Shown: positions 25,787 through 36,282, numbered from the stretch's first letter. The stretch: DNA of 64,000 nt from Marinilabiliales bacterium (GCA_003512955.1 DOTG01000044.1:1-64000), one strand, 5' to 3'. Notes: a model not told the origin generated them from the letters alone. Numbers and translations are program-made.

Positions 25787-28700
25787 TTAAGCTTTTGGCA
25801 GCTTTTTCTTTGTCCCTGCAAACATCATGTAAATAACGGGAATGACCAGCAGAGTCAGCAAAAGCGAAAATAGCAACCCACCTACAACCACAATTCCTAA
25901 CGATACCCGGCTGGATGCTCCGGCGCCCAAAGCCAATGCAATGGGCAAGGCACCGAACATGGTGGCCAGCGAGGTCATCAGGATAGGACGGAACCGCGCC
26001 ACGGCAGCTTCAAAGGCAGCTTCTTTTTTACCGATCCCTCTGCGTTGCATCTGGTTGGCAAATTCTACAATCAGAATCCCATTTTTGGTGACAATACCAA
26101 TCAAGAGAATCATACCAATCTGTGAAAAAATATTCAATGTCTGACCAAAGAGGAACAACGAAAACATGGCACCGGCAATAGCCATGGGTACGGTAAGCAT
26201 GATAATGAACGGGTCGCGGAAACTTTCAAACTGCGCCGCCAGAATCAGGTAAATTAACAATAAGGCCAGAATCAGCGCGAAGGAGATGTTTGATTTGCTT
26301 TCGGCATAATCGCGCGACGGACCCGATAATGCCGTGCTAAAAGAGCTATCGAGCAATCTTCCGGCAATAGCCTGCATTTCATCAATGCCTTCGCCCAAGG
26401 TTTTGCCCGTGGCCAAGTTAGCCGAAATGGTTGCCGATTTATATCGGTTGTAATGATACAACGTGGGTGGGCTACTGTTTTCTTCAATTTTCATCAGATT
26501 ATCTAACTGTATCATGGCACCGGCACTGTTGCGAACATACAGCGACGAAATATCGGCTGGCTGGTTGCGGTTTTCACGATCCACCTGACCAATCACATAA
26601 TACTGTTTGTTGTTCATCAGGAAATAGCCGTACCTGCCGCCGCTGAAAGCAAAATTCAGCGCATCGGAAACATCCTTTTCACTCACATTCATGCTGGTAG
26701 CTTTTAACCTATTTACCGTTATATTTAATTCAGGTTTGTTGAATTTCAAATCCACATCTACGTTGCTAAAAACCGGGCTTTTTTGGGCTTCGTCGAGGAA
26801 AAGAGGCAATACTTCCTGCAATTTTTCGAAACTCAGGTTCTGAACCACAAACTGAACAGGCAACCCACGCGAAAAGGAGGTAGCAATGGTGGGCTCCTGG
26901 CTTGAAATGACCCTTGCATCGGGAGTTTTACGGTTAGTGACCGAAATACGCTCGTAAATTTCTTGCTGGGTAGCTTTCCGTTCACTCGGTTCCGATAAAA
27001 AGGTGAGCACGAATCCACTGTTAGCACTGGAACTTCCCATGCCTCCGCCATACCTTGCCAAAATATAGTTTGCTTCCGGAACGCTATCATATTGCATGTT
27101 GGCCAAGCGGTTAATGGTTTTTTGGGCACTTTCAAAATCAGTCCCCTCAGGAGTTGTAATCGCGGTACGGATAAAACTGTGATCTTCCATGGGTGCCAGT
27201 TCCGATTTTAAAACCATCGAGAAACCAACAATCATGGCAATACATAATAGTACCACCAAAAACGACAACCATTTGTGAAGGTTGAAAAAGCCAAGCCAAC
27301 GACGGTAGCCATTTTCCAATCCAACAAAAAAGTCTTCGGTAGCCAAATAAAAACGGGAATGGTGCGCTTCTCTACCTCCCAATTTCACGTTAAGTACGGG
27401 TGTCAGTGTTAAAGAAACAAAAGCGGAAATCATTACCGCGCTGGCCACCACGATGCCAAATTCACGAAACAGCCTACCGGTAAAACCTTGCAGGAATATT
27501 ACCGGAATAAAAACTATGGACAAGGTTAGTGAGGTAGAAACCACAGCAAAGAAAATCTCGCGGGTCCCTTCAAAAGCCGCTTGCCATTTGTTCATTCCCT
27601 TTTCGATGCGTTTATAAATATTCTCGGTAACCACAATGCCATCGTCAACCACCAGGCCGGTGGCTAAAACGATACCCAGCAAAGTCAGCACATTTACCGA
27701 AAAATCAAGTAAATACATGATGAAAAAGGTACCGATTAACGATACCGGAATATCTATCAATGGGCGTAGGGCAATCAACCAATTTCTAAAAAACAGAAAA
27801 ATAATCATCACCACCAGGAAGATGGCAATGCCCAAGGTTTCAAGCACGTCGCGCACCGATTGCCTGACAAATATGGATTTATCACGGCCAATATTGAGCA
27901 TCACACCTTCGGGCAGGTTCTGTTTGATTTGCTCAAAGCGAAGGTAAAATTCATCGGCAATTTCGATGGTGTTGGCACCGGGAAGCGGAACCAGGGCTAA
28001 TACCAATCCGGTTGCTCCATTGATTGTAGCTCCCGACTCTTCGTTTTGAGGACCCAAAATTGCTTCACCAATATCGCTCAAACGGATGATCTGGTTATCG
28101 GTCTGGCGGAGAATCAGGTTGTTGAAATCTTCTTCGGTCTCCAACCGCCCAAAAGTTTTTATAGTCAATTCAGTTGCTTCACCCCGGATTTTTCCACCGG
28201 GCATCTCTACATTTTCCTTTTGCAAAGCTGTTTTTACATCGCTGGCTGTTAAACCACAGGCTGCCATTTTTTCGGGATTTAACCACAACCGCATGGCTGG
28301 TTTTTGTTGCCCATAAATATAAACCGCGCTAATTCCGGGAATGGTCTGTATCTTTTCCTGAAGTACATTTTCGGCATAATCGCTTAGCTCAATGGCATTC
28401 ATGGAAGTGCTTTGTACCACCAGCATAATTACCGGGTCACTGTTGGCATCGGCTTTGGTTACGGTGGGCTGGGCATCAATATCTTGCGGAAGCTGGCGGG
28501 TGGCTTGCGAAACTTTGTCGCGTACGTCGTTGGCGGCTTTCTCCAAATCGGAACCTAAATTGAATTCCACGGTGATGCTACTCGAACCAATGGCCGAAGT
28601 TGATGAAATGGATTTTACCCCTTCAATGCCATTGATGGATTTTTCCAAAGGTTCGGTAATCTGCGATTCTACAATCTCGGCATTAGCTCCCGTGTAAGAA

Positions 28701-28846
28701 GTCTGAACCGTGATAATGGGCGGATCGATAGCTGGATACAGCCGGATACCTAAAAAACTGTATCCAACCATTCCCATCAAAACAATAATCAAACTAAAAA
28801 CCGTTGAGGCAACCGGCCGTTTGAGGGCAAAATCGGATAAAGTCAT
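25787..28846 (-). CDS. RND efflux pump, inner-membrane permease (HAE1-type)
   Basis: A 1019-residue proton-driven pump with the standard AcrB-like plan: one N-terminal helix, a large periplasmic domain (about 35-330), six helices (about 330-535), a second porter domain and six more helices. The conserved start DFALKRPVASTVFSLIIVLMG and the helix-4 motif GLVVDDGIVVTENIYKR, with the proton-relay Asp pair, are present. Length is normal. The gene overlaps the adaptor gene by 4 bp. Drugs, bile-like compounds or lipids are typical substrates of the family, but the actual one is unknown. Confidence 0.95.
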   Translation of the reverse strand: MTLSDFALKRPVASTVFSLIIVLMGMVGYSFLGIRLYPAIDPPIITVQTSYTGANAEIVESQITEPLEKSINGIEGVKSISSTSAIGSSSITVEFNLGSDLEKAANDVRDKVSQATRQLPQDIDAQPTVTKADANSDPVIMLVVQSTSMNAIELSDYAENVLQEKIQTIPGISAVYIYGQQKPAMRLWLNPEKMAACGLTASDVKTALQKENVEMPGGKIRGEATELTIKTFGRLETEEDFNNLILRQTDNQIIRLSDIGEAILGPQNEESGATINGATGLVLALVPLPGANTIEIADEFYLRFEQIKQNLPEGVMLNIGRDKSIFVRQSVRDVLETLGIAIFLVVMIIFLFFRNWLIALRPLIDIPVSLIGTFFIMYLLDFSVNVLTLLGIVLATGLVVDDGIVVTENIYKRIEKGMNKWQAAFEGTREIFFAVVSTSLTLSIVFIPVIFLQGFTGRLFREFGIVVASAVMISAFVSLTLTPVLNVKLGGREAHHSRFYLATEDFFVGLENGYRRWLGFFNLHKWLSFLVVLLCIAMIVGFSMVLKSELAPMEDHSFIRTAITTPEGTDFESAQKTINRLANMQYDSVPEANYILARYGGGMGSSSANSGFVLTFLSEPSERKATQQEIYERISVTNRKTPDARVISSQEPTIATSFSRGLPVQFVVQNLSFEKLQEVLPLFLDEAQKSPVFSNVDVDLKFNKPELNITVNRLKATSMNVSEKDVSDALNFAFSGGRYGYFLMNNKQYYVIGQVDRENRNQPADISSLYVRNSAGAMIQLDNLMKIEENSSPPTLYHYNRYKSATISANLATGKTLGEGIDEMQAIAGRLLDSSFSTALSGPSRDYAESKSNISFALILALLLIYLILAAQFESFRDPFIIMLTVPMAIAGAMFSLFLFGQTLNIFSQIGMILLIGIVTKNGILIVEFANQMQRRGIGKKEAAFEAAVARFRPILMTSLATMFGALPIALALGAGASSRVSLGIVVVGGLLFSLLLTLLVIPVIYMMFAGTKKKLPKA

Positions 28847-29919
28847 AATTCAGCGGAAGTTACAGATTGATAGGTCAAAAGATCACCCTCTTTTAAAAAC
28901 AGGATTCCGGTCCGGATCACCGTATCGCCGGGTTGAATGCCGTCCACAATCTCGATGGTTGTTTCTTTGCGCACGCCTGTGACAACCGTCACAAAATGGG
29001 CTTTCCCATTTTTAGCCACAATCACTTTTTTCAGCTTCTCCTGCGGTATAACGGATTGGGTCGGGATTAACATGGCGTTGGGATTTTCGCTAAGTGAAAG
29101 CGTGATGTTGGCAAATGCTCCCGGAATTAACTCCTCTGCTTTTGATACTACCAGTGCCCGTATTTTCAGGTTCCGGTTGTTTGCATCTATTTTGCGTTCG
29201 GTGGCAATTACTGTGGCCTTATAAACAGTCTCGCGGTTGTACATGGTAAATTGAACATTCATGCCTGGTTTTATCAGGCTTCCGTATTTTTCGGGAACCT
29301 GAAAATCTAGTTTCAGCTTATCCTCGCTACGGATGGTTGCCAAAAGTGTGGATGAATTTACAATGGCCCCCAGGCTCACATGACGTAGGCCAATCACACC
29401 ATCAAATGGAGCCAGCACCTGTGTTTTACGGATCATGGTTTTTTGAATTTCAATTTCGGCCGATAAAGCATTTAACTGAAAAACGGATTGGTCATAATCA
29501 TCCTGGCTGATTCCGTTCACTTTCAACAGTTCGCCTTGGCGGTTCACAATCTGTTGCTGCATCTGGTGTTGAGCCTGAAGCTTTTTCATCTGTGCCTGTA
29601 AATCGTCGTTAAAAAGCTGTACCAATAAGGTTCCCTCTTTCACATGGTTTCCTTCGTCCAGGTTCAGTGAAACAATTCTTCCGGAAGTTTCACTTTTCAA
29701 TTCTACTTCGTCGAAGGCAACCAGCGAACCGGTTACACTAATGGAATTCACCAATAATGAAGGCTGAGCTATGATAGCATCTACGGCAATGGACATTTTT
29801 GCCCGCTTGGACTTTTTCGAAATATCTTCATTGGAATTGCCTGTGGCAAATGCAATAAGAATAATTAGAAGTAGTATTATAATTCCTATAACGGATAACC
29901 ACCAAATGTTTCGTTTCAT
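28843..29919 (-). CDS. RND efflux membrane-fusion (adaptor) protein
   Basis: A 358-residue periplasmic adaptor anchored by one N-terminal helix (about 6-26). The biotinyl-lipoyl-like half motifs are visible (SETSGRIVSLNLDEGNHVKEGTLLVQL; then VLAPFDGVIGLRHVSLGAIV), with a short helical hairpin between them (about 110-155) and the beta-barrel and membrane-proximal parts after them. It bridges the pump and the TolC-like channel. First gene of the efflux operon, overlapping the permease start by 4 bp. Confidence 0.92.
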   Translation of the reverse strand: MKRNIWWLSVIGIIILLLIILIAFATGNSNEDISKKSKRAKMSIAVDAIIAQPSLLVNSISVTGSLVAFDEVELKSETSGRIVSLNLDEGNHVKEGTLLVQLFNDDLQAQMKKLQAQHQMQQQIVNRQGELLKVNGISQDDYDQSVFQLNALSAEIEIQKTMIRKTQVLAPFDGVIGLRHVSLGAIVNSSTLLATIRSEDKLKLDFQVPEKYGSLIKPGMNVQFTMYNRETVYKATVIATERKIDANNRNLKIRALVVSKAEELIPGAFANITLSLSENPNAMLIPTQSVIPQEKLKKVIVAKNGKAHFVTVVTGVRKETTIEIVDGIQPGDTVIRTGILFLKEGDLLTYQSVTSAEL

Positions 29920-29956
29920 TTTATTGGATGTTTGGTATTGATTTTATTCATTTATT

Positions 29957-30895
29957 TCATTCTTCCTGCTTTGGAGGTTTCTCAACAAACAGGGCCGAAA
30001 ACTTTTTAGGCACCGGGCTTTCAAAACGCATCAGTTTGTTGGTTACCGGGTGGATAAAAGCCAAAACCCAGGCATGCAAGCCCAGGCGGCTGATAGGATT
30101 CTGGTTTGAACCATACTTTTTATCCCCCACAATGGGATGACCCATGTCCTGCATGTGCACCCGTATCTGGTTTTTACGTCCGGTTTCCGGATTGACTTTC
30201 AACAAGGAATAATGCTTATTTGTTTTATGAGCCTCATAATGAGTGATGGCCAATTGACCTTCCGTGGCGTCCTGACTTGAATAAACCTTTAACGATTTGT
30301 TTTCTTTCAGATAAGAGGTAATGGTTCCCGACTTTTTTTGCGGATGCCCCGAAACAATGGCCAGATAGGTGCGTTCGGTAACAATCTTTTGCCAATCGCG
30401 TTGCATCCATTCCTGAATTTTTTGCGATTTGGCATACACCATTACACCCGATGTTTCCCTGTCAAGCCGATGTAAAATGAATACTTTGGCATCACTGTCC
30501 CGCTTTTTCACATAATCGCTCAATAAACTATAAGCAGTCACCTGATCTCTTTTTTCGGTAGCCATAGAAAGCACCCCGGAATTTTTATCAATTACAATTA
30601 CATAATCATCTTCGTAAATAACCTGGATACCTTGAATAACAGTGGCTTCCTTACTTTTTTGTTTTCGGATTTCCACCGTATTTCCGGGAAGCAATGGATG
30701 ATTAAATTGGGTGTTTTTGATGTCATTCACCCAAATCTGACCATCTTTTAACAGTGTTTTTATATTGTTCCGGCTTTTGTCAGTCAGGTTTTTTATAAGG
30801 AAATCCATCAAAAGGATTGGCTCTTTTACCTGAAACACAGGATTGGACTGTTCCCTTTTTTTTGTGGATTTATTGGTGCTTTTCTTTTGAATCAT
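29957..30895 (-). CDS. RluA-family rRNA/tRNA pseudouridine synthase
   Basis: A 312-residue enzyme with an N-terminal S4-like RNA-binding part (about 30-85) and the pseudouridine synthase domain. The catalytic motif HRLDRETSG holds the active-site Asp. NQIRVHMQDMGHPIVGDKKYG is the second signature of the RluA family. It isomerises uridine in structured RNA. The exact target (RluC-, RluD- or RluA-like) cannot be told from sequence. The first 20 residues are a Lys/Ser/Thr-rich tail. It lies 37 bp upstream of the efflux operon on the same strand. Confidence 0.9.
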   Translation of the reverse strand: MIQKKSTNKSTKKREQSNPVFQVKEPILLMDFLIKNLTDKSRNNIKTLLKDGQIWVNDIKNTQFNHPLLPGNTVEIRKQKSKEATVIQGIQVIYEDDYVIVIDKNSGVLSMATEKRDQVTAYSLLSDYVKKRDSDAKVFILHRLDRETSGVMVYAKSQKIQEWMQRDWQKIVTERTYLAIVSGHPQKKSGTITSYLKENKSLKVYSSQDATEGQLAITHYEAHKTNKHYSLLKVNPETGRKNQIRVHMQDMGHPIVGDKKYGSNQNPISRLGLHAWVLAFIHPVTNKLMRFESPVPKKFSALFVEKPPKQEE

Positions 30896-31025
30896 AACAA
30901 AAATTTAAGATGCAAATTTAGTTGTAAAAACGGGAGAATGCTATTTTTAATGAATAGTTAAAATTGGCAGAACTTCAAAAAAGTGTAACCGGATTCTTTG
31001 ACGATAAAAATTTAAATTTCATTCA

Positions 31026-32141
31026 TCATTTAGCAAGAAATTTATTTTTGAGTTCCATCCGTTGGATTTTACCGGTCGCGGTTAAGGGGAAATTTTCAAT
31101 AAACCTTATCTCTTTGGGGCAATGAAAAGTTGGGAGCAGTTGTTTCATCTGCCCAAATAGTTTCATGGTGTTAAACGATTTTCCTTCCAGCACAAGGATG
31201 GCTTTTTCACCCAGTTTTTCATCCGGGACCCCAATCACACAAAAACTTTGACTGATGAAGGGGGCAATTTTTTCTTCTAAAGATTCAGGTGAAATTTTAA
31301 CCCCCCCGGAGTTGATGACAAAATCGGCCCGGCCCAGCCATTTAAAGGTGCTTGGGTTGATGATTTCCACCAAATCGTTGGTCAGGAGTTGTTCAATTCC
31401 CAGCTCTGGATAGTGAATAATCAACTGGTTATCCCCGTTTCTCGATACAGTGATTCCAGATAATGTACTAAAGAATTTCTGCTTTTTGGGGGCCACCATC
31501 TTTAATGCAATGTGCGAAAGGGTTTCGGTCATTCCAAAAGTCTCATAGGTAATAATCGGCAACTGCGATAATTCCACGGAATCCACAGCGTCGAGAGTTC
31601 CACCCCCAATTATAATCTGTTTTACGTGCAGAAGTTTTACGGGTGTTTCCAAACTTTGTTTGACCTGAAGCGGCACCATCGCGGCAAAATCAATAGGTTG
31701 GTCCAATTCTAGAACCGGATTGCTATTGGGTTCTACGCAAATAAGGTCCATCCCGGAAACCATGGCGCGTACCAACATCATCTGTCCCGCGATGTATTCT
31801 GCCGAAAGACACAACAGGCCTGTGGAACTTGCATCGAGGTTGAAAAACTGACAAGTTTTGATGGCTGAAATCTGCAAATATTTTTTAGGCACCTCCACCA
31901 ATTTTGGCGTTCCTGTGGAACCTGAAGTTTTCAAGGTTATTGTAGATGAAGCATTGGCCCATTTTTGCAAAAACCGCGATATTGCCTGCCACCACAAAGC
32001 ATTTGGATAAATTTGGTTAAAAGCCTCCCAATCTACTTCGGATAGACGGTATGTTTGATGGTTCAGGGTCAGGGTTTCATTTTCCGGTTTCCATTTGCCA
32101 TCCATATCTCCGTTCAGGAGTTTCTCAGTTTCTTTAACCAT
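31026..32141 (-). CDS. menE: o-Succinylbenzoate-CoA ligase
   Basis: A 371-residue AMP-forming ligase (ANL family) that activates o-succinylbenzoate with CoA in menaquinone synthesis. The P-loop TLKTSGSTGTPKLVEV and the adenylate motif YETFGMTETLSHIA are present, as is the C-terminal hinge region WLGRADFVINSGGVKISPE. The catalytic lysine is in LTATGKIQR near the end. It is shorter than many MenE proteins, as is usual in Bacteroidota. Last gene of the men operon, 6 bp after menC. Confidence 0.93.
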   Translation of the reverse strand: MVKETEKLLNGDMDGKWKPENETLTLNHQTYRLSEVDWEAFNQIYPNALWWQAISRFLQKWANASSTITLKTSGSTGTPKLVEVPKKYLQISAIKTCQFFNLDASSTGLLCLSAEYIAGQMMLVRAMVSGMDLICVEPNSNPVLELDQPIDFAAMVPLQVKQSLETPVKLLHVKQIIIGGGTLDAVDSVELSQLPIITYETFGMTETLSHIALKMVAPKKQKFFSTLSGITVSRNGDNQLIIHYPELGIEQLLTNDLVEIINPSTFKWLGRADFVINSGGVKISPESLEEKIAPFISQSFCVIGVPDEKLGEKAILVLEGKSFNTMKLFGQMKQLLPTFHCPKEIRFIENFPLTATGKIQRMELKNKFLAK

Positions 32142-32147
32142 GATGAT

Positions 32148-33224
32148 TTATGTTTTATCGATTTTATCGTTTATAGTTGAAAAATCAGACCACTTTTTAT
32201 CATTGTTATACCACAATTCTTCATCCCTCATTTCAAGAGGTGAATTAAAGTTATTGGTATAAATTTGTCCGGTTCCCAGACCTTGCGGCATGGTTGAACC
32301 CTGGATAAAAGTCCATTGTGCAATGGCATTTAAGCCAATATTCCCCTCCAAAGCCGAGGTTACCCACCATCCTATATTCCGTTGGACTGCCATTTGGCTC
32401 CAACGTGCAGTTTCTTTTAAACCGCCGATTAGTGAGGGTTTTAAAATGATGTATTGTGGTTGAATGACATCCAGCAATTCATTTCGCCGCAGATCCTCCC
32501 AAATTCCAATCAGTTCTTCATCTAAAGCCACTGGAATGGGAGATTGGAGGCAAACTTCCCGCATCTCGGCCCGTTGCCCTTGTTTGATGGGCTGCTCAAT
32601 GGAATGTATTTGGTATTTGGCCAACATTTCCAATTTTTGCATCACCTCTTTTGAGGTAAAGGCACCATTCGCATCCACCCTGATTTCAAGGGTATTGGCG
32701 GTATAATGTTCCCGTATAAACTGTAAAAGTTCCAGTTCATGATTAAAATCAACTGCTCCCACCTTTATTTTGATACAGCGAAAACCCTGCTGTAACTTTT
32801 CCTGAATCCGGAGGAGCATCTCCTCTTTTGCTCCCATCCAAATAAGGCCGTTGGTACGGATACCTTTCAACCCTTGGGTAAATTCCGAAGGAAAAAGAAC
32901 CCGGCGGCCGCCCTGCTTCAAATCCAAAAGAGCCGTTTCAATCGCAAATTGCAGCGATGGGAAATTCGCAAGTTTCCGTGAATTGGAGTTTACATAAACC
33001 GATGGTTCATCAACCAAATGATCCAATTCGATTAAAAGTTTATCAATGGGTTCCGGCGACAATCCCGGGATAATACTTACCTCGCCCAAACCAAAAATTT
33101 CAGATTCCGATGAATCCCACAGCTTCAATATCCAGGAAGGTTTTTCTGTAAGTATCCCCCTGGAGGTCCCGCCTGGAACCTTGAAATGAAATATATAAGG
33201 AAAATAACCGGCTTTTAGCATCAT
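32148..33224 (-). CDS. menC: o-Succinylbenzoate synthase
   Basis: An enolase-superfamily enzyme of about 358 residues that dehydrates SHCHC to o-succinylbenzoate. The catalytic KxK lysine lies in CIKIKVG, the metal ligands in RVDANGAF and SIEQPI, and the last in ALDEEL. The frame is open 9 codons further up, but the paired ATG codons at 33224/33221 follow directly from the menA stop (TAATG overlap) and give the usual N-terminus MLKAGYFPYIF. Translational coupling with menA is likely. Confidence 0.92.
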   Translation of the reverse strand: MMLKAGYFPYIFHFKVPGGTSRGILTEKPSWILKLWDSSESEIFGLGEVSIIPGLSPEPIDKLLIELDHLVDEPSVYVNSNSRKLANFPSLQFAIETALLDLKQGGRRVLFPSEFTQGLKGIRTNGLIWMGAKEEMLLRIQEKLQQGFRCIKIKVGAVDFNHELELLQFIREHYTANTLEIRVDANGAFTSKEVMQKLEMLAKYQIHSIEQPIKQGQRAEMREVCLQSPIPVALDEELIGIWEDLRRNELLDVIQPQYIILKPSLIGGLKETARWSQMAVQRNIGWWVTSALEGNIGLNAIAQWTFIQGSTMPQGLGTGQIYTNNFNSPLEMRDEELWYNNDKKWSDFSTINDKIDKT

Positions 33225-34132
33225 TAAAAAAATAATCCCAATCCGCACCAACAGGCTATCAACAATGTTGCCAATGAAAGACGTTTCAATTCCGGGTCTA
33301 AATCTTTGGGTTCGCTGTTTTTAATTACATGGTAGGAATGCCAACCGATGAGTGAAAAGGGAATCCATAGAGATAAAGCTAACATCAGTTCTTGTTCGTG
33401 CACAAAATATATTTCCAGTGAAATAAAACTGACCAGCATTAAAAATAGATGGTAGTATTTGCTGTTTTTACTTCCCAACCGCACAGGAATGGTATTTTTT
33501 CCAGAGTATTTGTCGTTTACAATATCGCGCATGTTGTTAATGTTTAAAACCCCTACACTCAGTGCCCCGATAGAAATGGCAGGCAAGAGCACCCATACAT
33601 CTGTCACCTGGGCATGAAGAAAATAGGTTCCCAAAACAGCAACAATTCCAAAAAAAACAAAAACCATCAAATCGCCAAAACCCTGATAGCCAAAGGGGTT
33701 TTTCCCTACCGTGTATTTTATGGCGGCACTTATGGCCAACAGACCCATGATAAGGAATATTAGAAACTCAAGGTTTAATGATTCTTTAAAAGAGGTTTTC
33801 AACAATAAAATTCCGGAAATAAAAGATAAAATTCCAACGAAAGCCATAGCCCACCTCATTTCATTGGGTTTGATAGCTCCACTTTGCACCGTCCGTTGCG
33901 GCCCTACGCGGTTTTCATTATCGGTGCCATGCGAATAATCGCCGTAATCGTTGGCCAGGTTCGACAGTATCTGGAGCAATAACGTGGTTAGTAACGCCAG
34001 CAAAAATACAGAGAGGTGGAAGTTACCCTTGCCCAATGCCAAGGCGCTACCCATGATAACTCCAGAGATAGAAAGGGGCAACGTCCTTAAACGGACAGCG
34101 CGGATCCAAGCGTTGGTTTTTTGTTTCTTCAC
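33224..34132 (-). CDS. menA: 1,4-Dihydroxy-2-naphthoate polyprenyltransferase
   Basis: A 302-residue integral membrane prenyltransferase of the UbiA superfamily with about eight to nine helices. The first Asp-rich motif reads NLANDYGDYSHGTDNE and the second NINNMRDIVNDKYSGKNT, both binding the prenyl diphosphate through magnesium. It joins the polyprenyl chain to DHNA. It starts directly at the menB stop codon (34133) and ends in an overlap with menC, so the three are tightly coupled. Confidence 0.95.
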   Translation of the reverse strand: MKKQKTNAWIRAVRLRTLPLSISGVIMGSALALGKGNFHLSVFLLALLTTLLLQILSNLANDYGDYSHGTDNENRVGPQRTVQSGAIKPNEMRWAMAFVGILSFISGILLLKTSFKESLNLEFLIFLIMGLLAISAAIKYTVGKNPFGYQGFGDLMVFVFFGIVAVLGTYFLHAQVTDVWVLLPAISIGALSVGVLNINNMRDIVNDKYSGKNTIPVRLGSKNSKYYHLFLMLVSFISLEIYFVHEQELMLALSLWIPFSLIGWHSYHVIKNSEPKDLDPELKRLSLATLLIACWCGLGLFF

Positions 34133-34951
34133 TTATGGCAATCTTTTGTATTTACTGAAATCGGGTTTGCGCTTTTCCAAAAATGCATTTTTACCTTCCT
34201 GGGCTTCGTCGGTGTAATAATACAACATGGTGGCGTTACCTGCCAATTCCTGAATCCCGGCTTGTCCATCGAGTTCGGCATTGAGCCCGGCTTTAATCAT
34301 CCGCAAGGCAATAGGCGAGTGTTGCAGCATGGTTTTGCACCAATCCACCGTTTCATCTTCAAGCTGATCCAAGGGCACCACTTTATTCACCAAACCCATA
34401 TCGAAAGCCTCCCGGGCAGAATATTGGCGGCAAAGGAACCAAATCTCACGTGCCTTCTTTTGTCCCACGTGCCGGGCCAAATAGGAGGAACCAAATCCAC
34501 CATCGAAGCTACCTACTTTGGGTCCTGTTTGACCGAAAACGGCATTTTCAGAGGCAATGGAAATATCGCACATCACGTGCAACACATGGCCACCGCCAAT
34601 GGCATAACCATTAACCATCGCTACCACGGGTTTTGGGATGCTGCGGATTTGTTTCTGGACATCTAAAATATTTAAACGGGGGACACCATCCTGCCCAACG
34701 TATCCGGCACGCCCTTTCACTTTTTGGTCGCCACCACTGCAAAATGCTTTATCGCCTGCTCCCGTAAAAACCACCACACCAATATTTGGATCCTCGCGGC
34801 AAATAAGCATGGCATCGCTCATTTCTTTGGTGGTTTCGGGCCGAAAAGCATTCCGTACCTCGGGGCGGTTGATGGTAATTTTAGCAATGCCCTCAAAAAA
34901 TCCGAACTTTATGTCCTGATATTCTTTAATGGTTATCCAATCACGTTTCAT
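34133..34951 (-). CDS. menB: 1,4-Dihydroxy-2-naphthoyl-CoA synthase
   Basis: A 272-residue crotonase-fold enzyme that closes the naphthoquinone ring. Diagnostic pieces are GAGDKAFCSGGDQKVKG, the oxyanion region YAIGGGHVLHVMCDISIA and GSFDGGFGSSYLARHVG, which matches MenB rather than general enoyl-CoA hydratases. First of the four men genes here. menF, menD and a MenH thioesterase are not in the window, so they must be elsewhere. Products feed the quinone pool used by NrfH and the NrfD-type subunit. Confidence 0.95.
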   Translation of the reverse strand: MKRDWITIKEYQDIKFGFFEGIAKITINRPEVRNAFRPETTKEMSDAMLICREDPNIGVVVFTGAGDKAFCSGGDQKVKGRAGYVGQDGVPRLNILDVQKQIRSIPKPVVAMVNGYAIGGGHVLHVMCDISIASENAVFGQTGPKVGSFDGGFGSSYLARHVGQKKAREIWFLCRQYSAREAFDMGLVNKVVPLDQLEDETVDWCKTMLQHSPIALRMIKAGLNAELDGQAGIQELAGNATMLYYYTDEAQEGKNAFLEKRKPDFSKYKRLP

Positions 34952-35070
34952 TTTCCAAGTTTAATTTGTTTCAGTTTTTAAACCGGAAAATTAGAGGTTT
35001 GTTCTTACTTTACCTAGAACCTTTCAAGAATTATTCCCGGTTTCCTATTTCAAACAAAAGACATTAAACA

Positions 35071-36282
35071 TTAAACCAGTAGCTGCTCACCTTCCGATTT
35101 GGCAATGATAACAGCTCCGCAGGTATCGCCCCATACATTTACGGTAGTCCGGAACATATCCAAAAACCTATCCACAGCCAAGATAAGGCCAATGCCCTCG
35201 ATGGGTAGCCCCACGGAGGTTAGCACTATTGACATCATGACCAAACCGGCCATGGGAATTCCTGCGGAACCCACCGCAGCTAACAACCCCGTTAAAACTA
35301 CAATCATCTGTTGGCCGAATGTTAAATCAATGCCATAAGCTTGGGCAATAAATAATGCAGCTATCAATTCGTACAAAGCCGTTCCATTCATATTGATAGT
35401 GGCTCCCAGAGGCAACGTAAACGATGAAATAGTATTGGAAACCCCGCTTTTGTTTTCGACGGCATACATAGTCAAAGGCAAGGTAGCACTCGACGATGAG
35501 GTTGAAAAAGCCGTAATCAGTGGTTCGCTCATGGCCCTGAAATGTTTGAACGGATTGGCTTTTCCAATAAATTTAATCAACAAAGGAAGCCAAATGGCAG
35601 CATGAATGAACAGGCCAAGAATCACTACCGTCATATACAAACCCAGCCGGGTGGCCAGTTCTACCAAATCAGGCTGCTCGGAAACAGTTTTTGCAATAAT
35701 TCCAAAAATACCAAAAGGGGTAAAACGTATGATAAATAGGGTTAGCTTCATCACAGCCTCAAACAGGGCATTAAAAAAACCGGTAAGTGTGGATCGGTGG
35801 CTTTTCTGAGTTTTAGTGATAAAGAAACCCAATAGTAACGAAAAAAATATGATGGGAAGCATCTGGCCTTCCACCATAGCTTTAACAATATTCTCAGGTA
35901 CCATTTCCATCAAAATGGAACCAAATGTTTGATTCTGGGATGCAATACCTACCGGGGTCTGCTGAAAACCCAACTCCGCCCCCACTCCAGGTTTAATCAT
36001 ATTTACCAAAACCAATCCGGTAAAAAGGGCCAATAGTGTAGTGCCGATAAAATAGGCAAAAGTTTTAATTCCCAACCTCCCTAAATTTTTTGCATCCCCA
36101 ATCTGGGTAATACCTGAAACCATGGAGGTGAAAATCAAAGGGATGATGATCATCTTTAAGGCTTTTAAAAACAAATCGCCCATCCACGATACGTATGGAA
36201 CCCATGATTTTAAAAAGATGCCAAACAAGATGGCTAATCCAAAGGCAATTAAAATCTGCCAGTACAATGCAAGTTTCTTCAT
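35071..36282 (-). CDS. Dicarboxylate/amino-acid:cation symporter (DAACS family)
   Basis: A membrane carrier of about 403 residues of the GltP/DctA family. The re-entrant-loop motif is clear (TAFSTSSSSATLPLT), as is the transport-core NMNGTALYE and the later re-entrant loop near GIPMAGLVMMSIVLTSVGLP. The frame is open 31 codons further, but the ATG at 36282 gives the normal start MKKLALYWQILIAFG. Cargo may be glutamate, aspartate or C4-dicarboxylates and cannot be separated by sequence. Monocistronic on the minus strand. Confidence 0.9.
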   Translation of the reverse strand: MKKLALYWQILIAFGLAILFGIFLKSWVPYVSWMGDLFLKALKMIIIPLIFTSMVSGITQIGDAKNLGRLGIKTFAYFIGTTLLALFTGLVLVNMIKPGVGAELGFQQTPVGIASQNQTFGSILMEMVPENIVKAMVEGQMLPIIFFSLLLGFFITKTQKSHRSTLTGFFNALFEAVMKLTLFIIRFTPFGIFGIIAKTVSEQPDLVELATRLGLYMTVVILGLFIHAAIWLPLLIKFIGKANPFKHFRAMSEPLITAFSTSSSSATLPLTMYAVENKSGVSNTISSFTLPLGATINMNGTALYELIAALFIAQAYGIDLTFGQQMIVVLTGLLAAVGSAGIPMAGLVMMSIVLTSVGLPIEGIGLILAVDRFLDMFRTTVNVWGDTCGAVIIAKSEGEQLLV